The translations under genes were made by a program, and so were the position numbers. 64,000 nt of DNA from Breoghania corrubedonensis (GTDB lineage: Bacteria > Pseudomonadota > Alphaproteobacteria > Rhizobiales > Stappiaceae), in the NCBI RefSeq assembly GCF_003053845.1, contig NZ_QAYG01000001.1:1308078-1372077 (forward strand). Direction: 5' to 3'. Within the stretch, counting starts at the first letter, position 1, and every line of letters begins with the position of its first letter. The notes under the pieces were generated by a model. The model ran no database searches. It worked only from the letters and a program-made list of their open reading frames with translations, and was not told where the DNA came from. Below are positions 18,687 through 26,618 of the stretch, one piece after another.

Positions 18687-19682
18687 TCAACGATCGATCG
18701 TTGCCATGACAAAGTCGGGATAGCGATTGCCGGCAACCGTGCCCGCCACCAGCGCATCGTCGAGCGCGCGCATGTCATCGGCGGTGAGGCGGATTGCATC
18801 GGCAGCCAGATTGTCCTCGAGGTGCGTTCGCCGCTTCGTGCCCGGGATCGGGACGATATGGTCGCCCTTGTGCAGCAGCCATGCGAGCGCGATCTGCCCC
18901 GGCTTCACGCTCTTGGCCTCGGCCATGTCAAACACGACCTGGGCTGCCTTCACATTGGCGTCGTAGTTTTCGCCCTGATAGCGCGGGTCGATGCGGCGGG
19001 TGTCGCCCTCGGGATAGTCCTCGGCACGCTTGACGCCGCCGGCGAGGAAGCCGCGTCCGAGCGGACAGAACGGCACAAGACCGATGCCAAGCTCCTTTAA
19101 AACCGGCATGACGTCCGGCTCCAGATTGCGCTCCCAGAGCGAATATTCACTTTGCAGCGCGGACACCGGATGCACGGCATGCGCGCGGCGCAGATTGGCG
19201 GTGCCGATTTCGGAAAAGCCGAGGTAACGCACCTTGCCTTCGCGCACGAGGTCGCCGACCACACCGGCGAACTCCTCGATCGGCACCTTGCGGTCAAGGC
19301 GGTGCTGGTAGAGCAGATCGATATGGTCGGTCTGCAGCCGCTGGAGGCAGCCTTCCACCGCGATACGGACCGCTTCTGGCCGACTGTCGGTTTCGGCGCC
19401 GACCTGGCGGCCGTTCTCGAAGCGGAAGCCCACCTTGGTGGCGAGGATCACGCTGTCGCGCCGGTCCTTGAATGCCCGGCCGAGCAGTTCCTCGTTCGTA
19501 TAGGGACCGTAGCCCTCGGCGGTGTCGAAGAAATTGCATCCCAGTTCCACGGCGCGGTGCAGCGTCGCAATCGACTCCGCCTCGTCCGCCGGGCCATAGG
19601 ACTGGCTCATGCCCATGCAACCGAGGCCGATCGCGCCGACTTCCAGTCCCTGAGTGCCGAGTTTCCGTCTGCTCAATGTCAT
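18687..19682 (-). CDS. Aldo/keto reductase
   Basis: Carbonyl reductase of 331 aa close in type to the neighbouring enzyme (AKR13-like). Tetrad: Asp and Tyr in FFDTAEGYGPYTNEE, Lys in VILATKVGF, His in LLYQHRLDR; cofactor signature HIVPIPGTKRRTHLEDN. The start MTLSRRKLG at 19682 is chosen over the open frame to 19781 because homologues begin there. First gene of the four-gene operon, divergent from the AraC regulator at 19826. Its last codons contain a 16-bp perfect palindrome. Confidence 0.9.
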   Translation of the reverse strand: MTLSRRKLGTQGLEVGAIGLGCMGMSQSYGPADEAESIATLHRAVELGCNFFDTAEGYGPYTNEELLGRAFKDRRDSVILATKVGFRFENGRQVGAETDSRPEAVRIAVEGCLQRLQTDHIDLLYQHRLDRKVPIEEFAGVVGDLVREGKVRYLGFSEIGTANLRRAHAVHPVSALQSEYSLWERNLEPDVMPVLKELGIGLVPFCPLGRGFLAGGVKRAEDYPEGDTRRIDPRYQGENYDANVKAAQVVFDMAEAKSVKPGQIALAWLLHKGDHIVPIPGTKRRTHLEDNLAADAIRLTADDMRALDDALVAGTVAGNRYPDFVMATIDR

Positions 19683-19825
19683 AGGATCGCTTCCCGCTGA
19701 TCTGCTTTCGGTAAATGCCCTGTGATGGATGCTCAGCGAGGCTCGACAATGCGGTGCGGCCACGCGTCGCCGCCGGATCACACAGTTTATTGCACTAAAC
19801 CTACGTCGCAGGCGTCGGACTGTGA

Positions 19826-20872
19826 ATGCTTGATAATCCGCATGACTTGCGCGATAGTGCGAAAATGAGTGCTGATCCTTTCGCCGATATCCTGAAGTTC
19901 GCGAATGCCGAATCCCTTGTGACGGGCGGCTTCACGGCCGGCGGCCCCTGGGCGATCCGCTTCCCGGCACCGGACAAGATCAAGTTCTTCGCGGTCGTGA
20001 AGGGACATTGCTGGGTCAGCATCGAGGGTGAAGCGGAGCCCGTTCATTTCGAAACCGGAGACGTGGGGCTTCTGACGGTGCGACGGTCTTTCGTTCTGGC
20101 AAGTGCTCCAGATGTCGAGCCGATCGATGCTATGGAACTGTTCTCAGGAGCTGGCCGGTCGACAACACAACTCGGCGATGGCCAAGACTTTGCGCATATC
20201 GGCGGTCACGTGCTGCTCGATCCGATCAGTGGGCGGCTTCTGACTGATGTCTTGCCGGCGTGGATTCATGTGCCGGCCGCATCTCCGCAAGCGACCGCGT
20301 TTCGTTGGCTTCTCGGCCAGCTTGTCGATGAGCGAGATGCCAACCTGCCCGGCGCGCAGCTCGCATCGGCGCAACTCGCCCAACTGCTTTTCATCCAGAT
20401 TTTGCGTGCCCACCTGCAAACGTCCGATCTCATGCTAGCCGGGTGGCTGCGGGCCCTGGCCGACCCACGTATCGCGCCGGCGCTGCGCCTGATGCATGGC
20501 GAGCCTGGTCGCTCTTGGCACCTGGACGACCTGGCCAAGGCGTGCGCCATGTCCCGAACAAGCTTTGCCTACCACTTCCGGGCAAGGGCGGGGGTCCCGC
20601 CGCTGACCTACCTCGCCGAGTGGCGCATGCGGCTTGCGGAACGCGCGTTGCGGGAGGAGGAAACCCCCGTGGCGGCGATAGCCAGATCGCTTGGGTATAC
20701 GTCCGAAAGCGCGTTCAGCAATGCCTTCAAGCGCATGACGGGCAACTCCCCGCAAAAATTCCGAAATGCTTCTCAAAAAGGGCCCCGGGAAAACCCATCA
20801 TTCAGGTCGCAAGATACCTACGCGATGCGGACGGCCTCTTCTCCAGCGAACGATTTAGTCGAGGGCGCATAG
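19826..20872 (+). CDS. AraC family transcriptional regulator
   Basis: Regulator of up to 348 aa. The N-terminal AraC-type cupin domain covers ~15-200 (PWAIRFPAPDKIKFFAVVKG, FETGDVGLLTV). The C-terminal HTH pair (~235-325) includes WHLDDLAKACAMSRTSFAYHFR and PVAAIARSLGYTSESAFSNAFKR. It resembles the other AraC protein in this island in layout, suggesting an old duplication. It is divergent from the aldo/keto reductase operon and probably regulates it. A start at 19865 (MSADPFADIL) fits homologues as well as the upstream one. Confidence 0.88.
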   Translation: MLDNPHDLRDSAKMSADPFADILKFANAESLVTGGFTAGGPWAIRFPAPDKIKFFAVVKGHCWVSIEGEAEPVHFETGDVGLLTVRRSFVLASAPDVEPIDAMELFSGAGRSTTQLGDGQDFAHIGGHVLLDPISGRLLTDVLPAWIHVPAASPQATAFRWLLGQLVDERDANLPGAQLASAQLAQLLFIQILRAHLQTSDLMLAGWLRALADPRIAPALRLMHGEPGRSWHLDDLAKACAMSRTSFAYHFRARAGVPPLTYLAEWRMRLAERALREEETPVAAIARSLGYTSESAFSNAFKRMTGNSPQKFRNASQKGPRENPSFRSQDTYAMRTASSPANDLVEGA

Positions 20873-21119
20873 CCAAAAGGCAGCTGCGCGCCATGTAGTG
20901 TTGCGTTCTGTGGAGCGTAGTGCTTTCGCAGACTAAATTGCAGCCTTCGGCTGCTATGGGATAGTCTAACGTTGGATTTAGTTGCGGGGACCAGCACCCA
21001 TCTTCACTTGTTGTTCCGTAGTGCAGCATAGTGCCTCACCGACAACCGTCCTAACTATCCCGACGGCGTGAAGGCATGGATCCGCTCTGTGACGCGACAG
21101 GGAACCGCGAGCTTTCCCC

Positions 21120-21341
21120 TCACTTGCCTTCCCTCCGCGCTTTGTTGAATGCGCGATCGGTTGCGATGAAACGCTCCAGCATTGGCACGATCAGACGCAC
21201 AGGATCGGCTGCTGACTGACCCGCCTCTCGGCAGAGGACCTCGGCGTAAGCGACAAGGTCCCTATGCAGGCTGGCAGGGAGTTCCAAAGTCACCTTTACC
21301 GGTTTGTCGTCAGGCAATGAGTCCAGCTTGAGCTTCACCAT
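21120..21341 (-). CDS. DUF2274 domain-containing conjugation-cluster protein
   Basis: Small protein of 73 aa (MVKLKLDSLPDDKPVKVTLE-like start, then a helix ending in ERFIATDRAF). DUF2274 genes typically close trb clusters right after trbI in Proteobacterial ICEs, and that is the position here, 2 bp after the trbI stop. The beta-strand followed by two helices suggests a ribbon-helix-helix-like fold. Its role is unknown; it could be regulatory. It marks the left limit of the visible conjugation cluster. Confidence 0.8.
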   Translation of the reverse strand: MVKLKLDSLPDDKPVKVTLELPASLHRDLVAYAEVLCREAGQSAADPVRLIVPMLERFIATDRAFNKARREGK

Positions 21342-21343
21342 TG

Positions 21344-22513
21344 TCAGCCTCCATAGGGTTCGAGAACGAGGTCGCGGGTGACAATGACACGCACCGGGAA
21401 ACCCGGCCGGATGGTGAGCGTCGGCGCGACCTGCAACTGACGCTGAACAATCTGCTGGCCGGCATCGTTGATCGTGTCCTGTGCGCCATTGCGGATCGCC
21501 TGGATCAGGCGCTCGTCATCATCCATCGTCAGCTCGGCGCCAACCGAGAGCAGCGTGGAAAGCCCCGCGGCCTTGGCAAGATCCCACCAGTGGTAGTCGA
21601 TACCGTCCTCGAGCCCGGCATAGCCCTGTGTGTCGGCACCCGGCTGGCGTTCGAGAACGATGGAACGGCCGTTGGGGAAGATCAGCCGGTTCCAAACCAG
21701 TAGCACACGCCGATCGCCGAAACCGACATCATTGCTGTATTCGCCGATGATGCGCGTACCCTGCGGAACCAGGAGCGTGTTTCCCGTTGGACTGTCGTAG
21801 ATATGCTGGGTGACCTGTGCCGTGATCTGGCCAGGGAGATCGGAGCGAATGCCAGTGATGAGCGCGGCCGGAATGACGGACCCGGCCTGCAGCACGTAGG
21901 GCGATGCCGGCGCCATCACACGGTCGGGCGCCACGGTGCGCCGGTCCACGGGACCGTTGAGGAAGGCGAGATCGCTGTTCTGTGCCGCGCCCGGTTGGTT
22001 GCCGAGATTCAGCCCGGCGATCGATGGTGTCGATGTCTCTCGCGCCGCGCCCGGCGCGGTCTGGAAGAAGACCCGACTGGTGCGCGCGGCCTCTTCCTCG
22101 GCCAGGCGCCGCTGCTCCTCAGGATCGACGGCCGGCGCATTGATGGCCGGCGGCGTGACTGGTTGGCCGCGTGCCTGAGCGTCGAGGATCGGACGGCCGA
22201 GATCGCCGGGCAGTGGTGGACCGAGCACCGGACCGGTGTAGTCGCTGGGCAACTCATTCAATCCATCCGCGGTGTTGCGGTTCTCGGTCGAGTAAAGCTC
22301 GTCGCTGCCCGCGCCATTTTCGGGCGTCTGGAGCGCATAGATCAAAGCAGCACTGACACCGAGGGCGGCGACGAGACCGAGGCCGGCCAGGACACGCCGC
22401 GAAAGCCGAGTCACGCGCGGCGGATTTCCCCGCAACCGCATTGGTTCGGCGGTATCGTCCGGCGTCGCTTCGAGTGGGACGCCATCTTCCCTGTTGCCGT
22501 CGACATCGCTCAT
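21344..22513 (-). CDS. trbI: Conjugal transfer protein TrbI (VirB10-like)
   Basis: Scaffold of the mating-pair channel, 389 aa, spanning inner membrane to outer membrane. A short cytoplasmic part is followed by one transmembrane helix (~41-61), a Pro-rich periplasmic linker and the VirB10 beta-barrel domain with VLQAGSVIPAALITGI and LLVPQGTRIIGEY, both diagnostic. It would work with TrbG (VirB9) and TrbF (VirB8). Its start overlaps the trbG stop as ATGA. Confidence 0.95.
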   Translation of the reverse strand: MSDVDGNREDGVPLEATPDDTAEPMRLRGNPPRVTRLSRRVLAGLGLVAALGVSAALIYALQTPENGAGSDELYSTENRNTADGLNELPSDYTGPVLGPPLPGDLGRPILDAQARGQPVTPPAINAPAVDPEEQRRLAEEEAARTSRVFFQTAPGAARETSTPSIAGLNLGNQPGAAQNSDLAFLNGPVDRRTVAPDRVMAPASPYVLQAGSVIPAALITGIRSDLPGQITAQVTQHIYDSPTGNTLLVPQGTRIIGEYSNDVGFGDRRVLLVWNRLIFPNGRSIVLERQPGADTQGYAGLEDGIDYHWWDLAKAAGLSTLLSVGAELTMDDDERLIQAIRNGAQDTINDAGQQIVQRQLQVAPTLTIRPGFPVRVIVTRDLVLEPYGG

Positions 22514-23487
22514 GATCCTGGCCTCCCGTCGGCTCGCACGATCCTGACGATCTGCTGGCGGTCGCCACTGCCGAGGCGCAGCTCAGCGGCCGCGAAGATG
22601 CGGTCTACGATCAGGATGTTGCGGTAGATGCGGCTGTTGACGATTTCCGGCTCGCCATCCGAGCCGAGCACGAAGAGCGGCGGCATCTCGCCCTGCACGA
22701 TCCCGGCGGGGAAGACGATGTAAACACGCCTGCCGTCGTCGAAGGCCGAGACCGGTCGCCAGGGCGGGCTGTCGCCTTGCAGCCCGTAGCGGTAATGACG
22801 CGCGGCGGCCGCCGGGATCGCCGGTGTGGACGGCGCCGCGCGCTGCGATGCGGGCGGCTGCGGATAGGCCCAGGCGACGGCGGGCATATAGGTATCGTCG
22901 CGAGACCGCAGTTCGATCATGTAGGTCCGGCGATCGGTGGTGATCACCAGGTTGGTCATGATGTCGGGGCGTGTCGGTTTGACAAGGATGTGGACACGCC
23001 GGGTTGTCCCGGAGCCGCTTTCGGTGTCCCCGATGATCCAGCGGGCGGTGTCGCCGGCCGCGATCGGACCCGCACCGGTCAGCGCCTCACCGGGCTCAAG
23101 CGCTATATTGGTGATCTGCCCGGGCGCGGCATAGACCTGATAGAGGGCGCCTTCGCTCCAAGGATAGATCTGGATCGCGTTGTAATAGCCTTCCCGACGG
23201 GGTTCGATGCGCGCGGCCGCATTGGCATTCTCGACCTGGCCGGTCGGCGTGGACGCATCCGAACCACCTCGCGCGACGGTCCAGGCGGGAGGCGAGTGAA
23301 GAGGACGCGGCCGTTCGTCGGTCGCGGGTCGCTCGACCGTTGGCAGCGGCGGCACGCTGTTATCGAAGCTAATTTCCGGCGGGCGGTAGGTGGCGCATCC
23401 GGCGAGCGCCGACGCGGAAAGCAGCGCAAGCGTCAATGCGGATTTACGGAAAACCGGAAGTACGGGTTTGCGGACGATCGTATTCAC
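22510..23487 (-). CDS. trbG: Conjugal transfer lipoprotein TrbG (VirB9-like)
   Basis: Outer-membrane-ring component, 325 aa. A lipobox LAGC places the lipidated Cys at residue 31. The VirB9/TrbG region includes YPWSEGALYQVYAAPGQITNIALEPGE. It carries the lipid anchor that in other T4SS is supplied by a separate VirB7. The start is GTG at 23487, overlapping the trbF stop as GTGA; no ATG suits. Coupled at both ends, as in related trb clusters. Confidence 0.94.
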   Translation of the reverse strand: MNTIVRKPVLPVFRKSALTLALLSASALAGCATYRPPEISFDNSVPPLPTVERPATDERPRPLHSPPAWTVARGGSDASTPTGQVENANAAARIEPRREGYYNAIQIYPWSEGALYQVYAAPGQITNIALEPGEALTGAGPIAAGDTARWIIGDTESGSGTTRRVHILVKPTRPDIMTNLVITTDRRTYMIELRSRDDTYMPAVAWAYPQPPASQRAAPSTPAIPAAAARHYRYGLQGDSPPWRPVSAFDDGRRVYIVFPAGIVQGEMPPLFVLGSDGEPEIVNSRIYRNILIVDRIFAAAELRLGSGDRQQIVRIVRADGRPGS

Positions 23488-24173
23488 TGACCCATCTCCC
23501 GCGACCAGTTGATGGCGTTGACGTAGATGCCGAGCGGATTGGCGCGCAGCCTCTCGGCGTCGCGCGGTGGCTGGATGACAATGGTCAGGATCGCCGTCCA
23601 TCGCTCGGTGGTGGAGAGCTGGCCGTTCTCGTAATGCCGCTCGGTCCAGGCGACGCGGAAAGAGTTCGGCGAGGCCCGGATGACGCTGGAGACCTCGACC
23701 GCTATCTGGCTCCGCCCGACTTTCGTGAAGGGATCGTTGGCGCGCGCATAGTCGTTGAGCGCGAGCGCCCCGCGATCGGTGGTGAACTCGTAGGCGCGCA
23801 GCCAGTTCTGACGCACGATAATTGCGTCGGCGGGAATCGCACGCACCTGCTCGATAAAGCGCGCCAGATGAAAGGCGATCTGCGGGTCGCTGGGCTCGAA
23901 TTCCGCTGCCGCGGGACCGACCGCGTGCGCCTCGCCGAGATTATCGACTTCGACGACCCAGGGCACGACCGAGCCGGTCGTGGATTGCCAGACCAGCGCG
24001 CCCGCGAAGCCGCCGGAGAGGATCAGGCAGCCGAAGGCCATCAGCCGCCAGTTGCGGGCCTGGACCCGGGCTGAACCGATGCGCTCGTCCCAGACCTGGG
24101 CCGCGCGCTGATAGGGTGTCTCCGGCTCAGGGGACTTGCCGTAATGGGTGGCGGATCGTTTGAAGAAGTTCAT
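23484..24173 (-). CDS. trbF: Conjugal transfer protein TrbF (VirB8-like)
   Basis: Inner-membrane assembly factor of 229 aa. One transmembrane helix (~43-62) is preceded by a cytoplasmic segment with YQRAAQVWDERIGSARVQA, conserved in TrbF, and followed by a periplasmic VirB8-like domain ending in NPLGIYVNAINWSRE. Start and stop are tightly coupled to trbL and trbG respectively. Confidence 0.95.
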   Translation of the reverse strand: MNFFKRSATHYGKSPEPETPYQRAAQVWDERIGSARVQARNWRLMAFGCLILSGGFAGALVWQSTTGSVVPWVVEVDNLGEAHAVGPAAAEFEPSDPQIAFHLARFIEQVRAIPADAIIVRQNWLRAYEFTTDRGALALNDYARANDPFTKVGRSQIAVEVSSVIRASPNSFRVAWTERHYENGQLSTTERWTAILTIVIQPPRDAERLRANPLGIYVNAINWSREMGQ

Positions 24174-25525
24174 CAGCGGTTCCCTTCGGAGAGATTAACG
24201 GCACTGGCGCCGCCATGGCTGTCGCCGGACCGCACGGCGTGCGCGGCGGCCTGGACACCGTGGGAGAGCCGTTGCGAGCGCTTCATGCGCTTGGCCCAAT
24301 CCGGCGGACCGTCAGGGGCGGAGGAAGACGGGGAAGCGGTGGCGCCTGAACTGCTGGTGGCATCGCCCAGGGTCCCGCCGGTTGTCTCGAAGGCCGCTCG
24401 GGCACCGGATTGAAAACTCTGTTTCATGCTGCCTGCAGCTCTGGCGCCGGCGTGCCGCAACGGAGAGGTGGCCGCGCGTGCGCCGGTGCTCGCGACCGCG
24501 CCAAGACCGGAAGCAACGCCGGCAGCGCCGGATTGTCCGGCCGATCCGAGGCTATAGGCGGTTGCCGCCCCACCAGCGGCAGCGGCGCCGCCGCGCGCGG
24601 CGGCCGCTGTGCCGGAGAGCGCCATGCCGCCGCCTCTGGCGGCGAGACCCGCCGCGCCCGCGCCTGCAAGGGCAGCGCCGCCCACGGCAAGGCCGGTCCC
24701 GACGGCTGCACCCGCGCCAAGCTGCGGGCCGCCCGAGACGATGCCGTTGGCGATGCCCGGTCCAAATATGCCGAGGCCAAGCAGCGACAGCGCCGCGAGC
24801 ACCACGGCCATAGCCTCGTCGATTGTCGGCGTGAGGCCGCCAAAACCGGCGGTGAATTGCGAGAACAGGGTCGAGCCGATACCGATGATGACGGCCAGCA
24901 CCAGCACCTTGATGCCGGAGGAGATGACGTTGCCGAGCACCCGCTCGGCCATGAAGGCGGTCTTGCCGAAGAGGCCGAAGGGAATGAGGACGAAGCCGGC
25001 AAGTGTCGTCAGCTTGAACTCGATCAGGGTGATGAAAAGCTGGATGGACAGGATGAAGAAGGCGAGCAGGACGAGCGCCCAGGCAAAGAGCAGGCACGCG
25101 ATTTGGATGAAGTTCTCGAAGAAGGCGACCCAGCCCATCAGGTCGGAAATGGATTCGAGCAGCGGCCGCGCCGCATCGAGCCCGGTCTGGGCGACACGGC
25201 CCGGCCGCATCAGATCGGCTGCGGTGAAGCCGGTGCCGGACGCCATCAGGCCGAGGCCGGCGAAGCTCTCGAAGACGATACGGGCGAGATTGTTCCAATT
25301 GCCGATGATATAGGCGAAGACACCGACGAACAGGGTCTTCCTGACGAGCCGCGCGATGATGTCGTCGTCGGCGCCCCAGGACCAGAACAGCGCCGCGATC
25401 GTGACGTCGATGACGATCAGCGTCGTGGCGATGAAGGCCACCTCACCCCCGAGCAGGCCGAAGCCGCTATCGATATAGCTGGTGAAGACCCCCAGGAAAT
25501 TGTCGATGACGCCGGTGCCGCCCAT
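24173..25525 (-). CDS. trbL: P-type conjugative transfer protein TrbL (VirB6-like)
   Basis: Polytopic inner-membrane channel component, 450 aa. The N-terminal half (~1-280) has several hydrophobic helices with the TrbL features GVIDNFLGVFTSYIDSGFG and MGWVAFFENFIQIACLLFA. The C-terminal ~170 residues are Ala/Gly/Ser-rich low-complexity sequence, often variable in TrbL and thought to face the cell interior. Its start lies 6 bp after the trbK-type stop; the stop abuts trbF. Confidence 0.93.
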   Translation of the reverse strand: MGGTGVIDNFLGVFTSYIDSGFGLLGGEVAFIATTLIVIDVTIAALFWSWGADDDIIARLVRKTLFVGVFAYIIGNWNNLARIVFESFAGLGLMASGTGFTAADLMRPGRVAQTGLDAARPLLESISDLMGWVAFFENFIQIACLLFAWALVLLAFFILSIQLFITLIEFKLTTLAGFVLIPFGLFGKTAFMAERVLGNVISSGIKVLVLAVIIGIGSTLFSQFTAGFGGLTPTIDEAMAVVLAALSLLGLGIFGPGIANGIVSGGPQLGAGAAVGTGLAVGGAALAGAGAAGLAARGGGMALSGTAAAARGGAAAAGGAATAYSLGSAGQSGAAGVASGLGAVASTGARAATSPLRHAGARAAGSMKQSFQSGARAAFETTGGTLGDATSSSGATASPSSSAPDGPPDWAKRMKRSQRLSHGVQAAAHAVRSGDSHGGASAVNLSEGNR

Positions 25526-25531
25526 GGGTCG

Positions 25532-25813
25532 TTATTCCTCGTCTCTGGAGGCAGCGCCGGACGCTGCACGGCCGAGGAAACGGTCACGGGTCTCGGCCCA
25601 GACCGCGAGACACTCCGCATCACGGACGGCCGCTTCGCCGAGTTGCTGGCAGCGGCGCTGCTCAGCGCGCAGCAGATCGACGGAGGGCGCAAACGCTGGC
25701 GCGGGAGCCGGTCGTGCAGGGTCCTCATCGCGCGTCAACTCGATCACCGTCGCCGTGATGGCGAAGGCGACGAAGACGATCGCTCCGATCCGCGCCAACG
25801 TCTTGCCCTCCAT
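25532..25813 (-). CDS. TrbK-type putative entry exclusion protein
   Basis: Small membrane protein of 93 aa with one N-terminal transmembrane helix (~8-25) and a short external domain with two cysteines (RRCQQLGEAAVRDAECLAVW). It sits between trbJ and trbL, the position of the TrbK-alt family thought to block redundant mating. The ATG at 25813 has a perfect AGGAGG ribosome-binding site; the frame is open 10 codons further. Its function is inferred from position and size. Confidence 0.8.
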   Translation of the reverse strand: MEGKTLARIGAIVFVAFAITATVIELTRDEDPARPAPAPAFAPSVDLLRAEQRRCQQLGEAAVRDAECLAVWAETRDRFLGRAASGAASRDEE

Positions 25814-25844
25814 CGCTGCCTCCTTTCCGGCCACTTGGCCCAAG

Positions 25845-26618
25845 TCAGTTGTTGCCGGTGTTGAACATCTGCGCGTTGCCGGGCTGGTAGCCGCTGCCGG
25901 GCGTCAGGAAGCGCTCGCGTTGGACGCGCCCCTGTTCGGCAGCGGCGGCGCGTTCGGCGTCGGTTAGCGCCTGGGCGCGGCCATTGGCGGCAATGACGGC
26001 CGTGAGATCGGATAGTTGCTGGGCCTGGAGTGCGAGGAGCTGATTGCCGGCCTGCGTCGCCTGCAGCGCGCCGGTCGCCCCCTGGCTCTGGTCGACAAGC
26101 GCTTCCATCTGGGCGCGGTTGGTCTCGATATTGCCCACCACGCTGGCCTGGACGCGCATGGCGTCCTGCAATCCGCCGACGGTGTTTTGCCAGCGCGAGC
26201 GCGCATCGGCCACGAGTTGCTGCTCGGAAGCGCTCAGGTCGATATTGGCGTATTTCTGTTGGAAGGCCTGGTCGATCTGCTGGACGTCGAAGGCAATGTT
26301 CTGTGCCTGCTGCAGAAGGGACTGTGTGCGGCCGACCGCCTGCTGCAATTGCTGCAGCGAGGAGTAAGGCAGGCTTGTCAGGTTGCGCGCCTGATTGATC
26401 AGCATCTGCGCCTCGTTTTGAAGCGATGTGATCTGGTTGTTGATCTGTTCGAGGGCGCGGGCTGCCTGCAGCACGTTCTGCGCATAGTTGGTGGGATCGT
26501 AGACGATCCACGCCGCCGAGGCCGGGGGCGCCAGCACCATCGGCAGCACTGCGACGGGCGCGGCGATGAGCGCGGCGGCAAAGCGGGCCGCGCGCGAACG
26601 GGATTTAAATGTCTTCAT
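25845..26618 (-). CDS. trbJ: P-type conjugative transfer protein TrbJ (VirB5-like)
   Basis: Secreted/periplasmic minor pilus protein of 257 aa. A clear signal peptide ends at about residue 35 (PPASAAWIVYDPTNYAQN). The mature protein is largely alpha-helical and Gln-rich, with the coiled-coil-like segment ALEQINNQITSLQNEAQ typical of TrbJ. Its start lies inside the last 14 bp of trbE. Confidence 0.93.
   Translation of the reverse strand: MKTFKSRSRAARFAAALIAAPVAVLPMVLAPPASAAWIVYDPTNYAQNVLQAARALEQINNQITSLQNEAQMLINQARNLTSLPYSSLQQLQQAVGRTQSLLQQAQNIAFDVQQIDQAFQQKYANIDLSASEQQLVADARSRWQNTVGGLQDAMRVQASVVGNIETNRAQMEALVDQSQGATGALQATQAGNQLLALQAQQLSDLTAVIAANGRAQALTDAERAAAAEQGRVQRERFLTPGSGYQPGNAQMFNTGNN

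Noticed and set aside
24410-25864. Long plus-strand open frame opposite trbL
   Set aside because: It mirrors trbL and the TrbK-type gene in a GC-rich region; the protein is highly charged low complexity with no family features.
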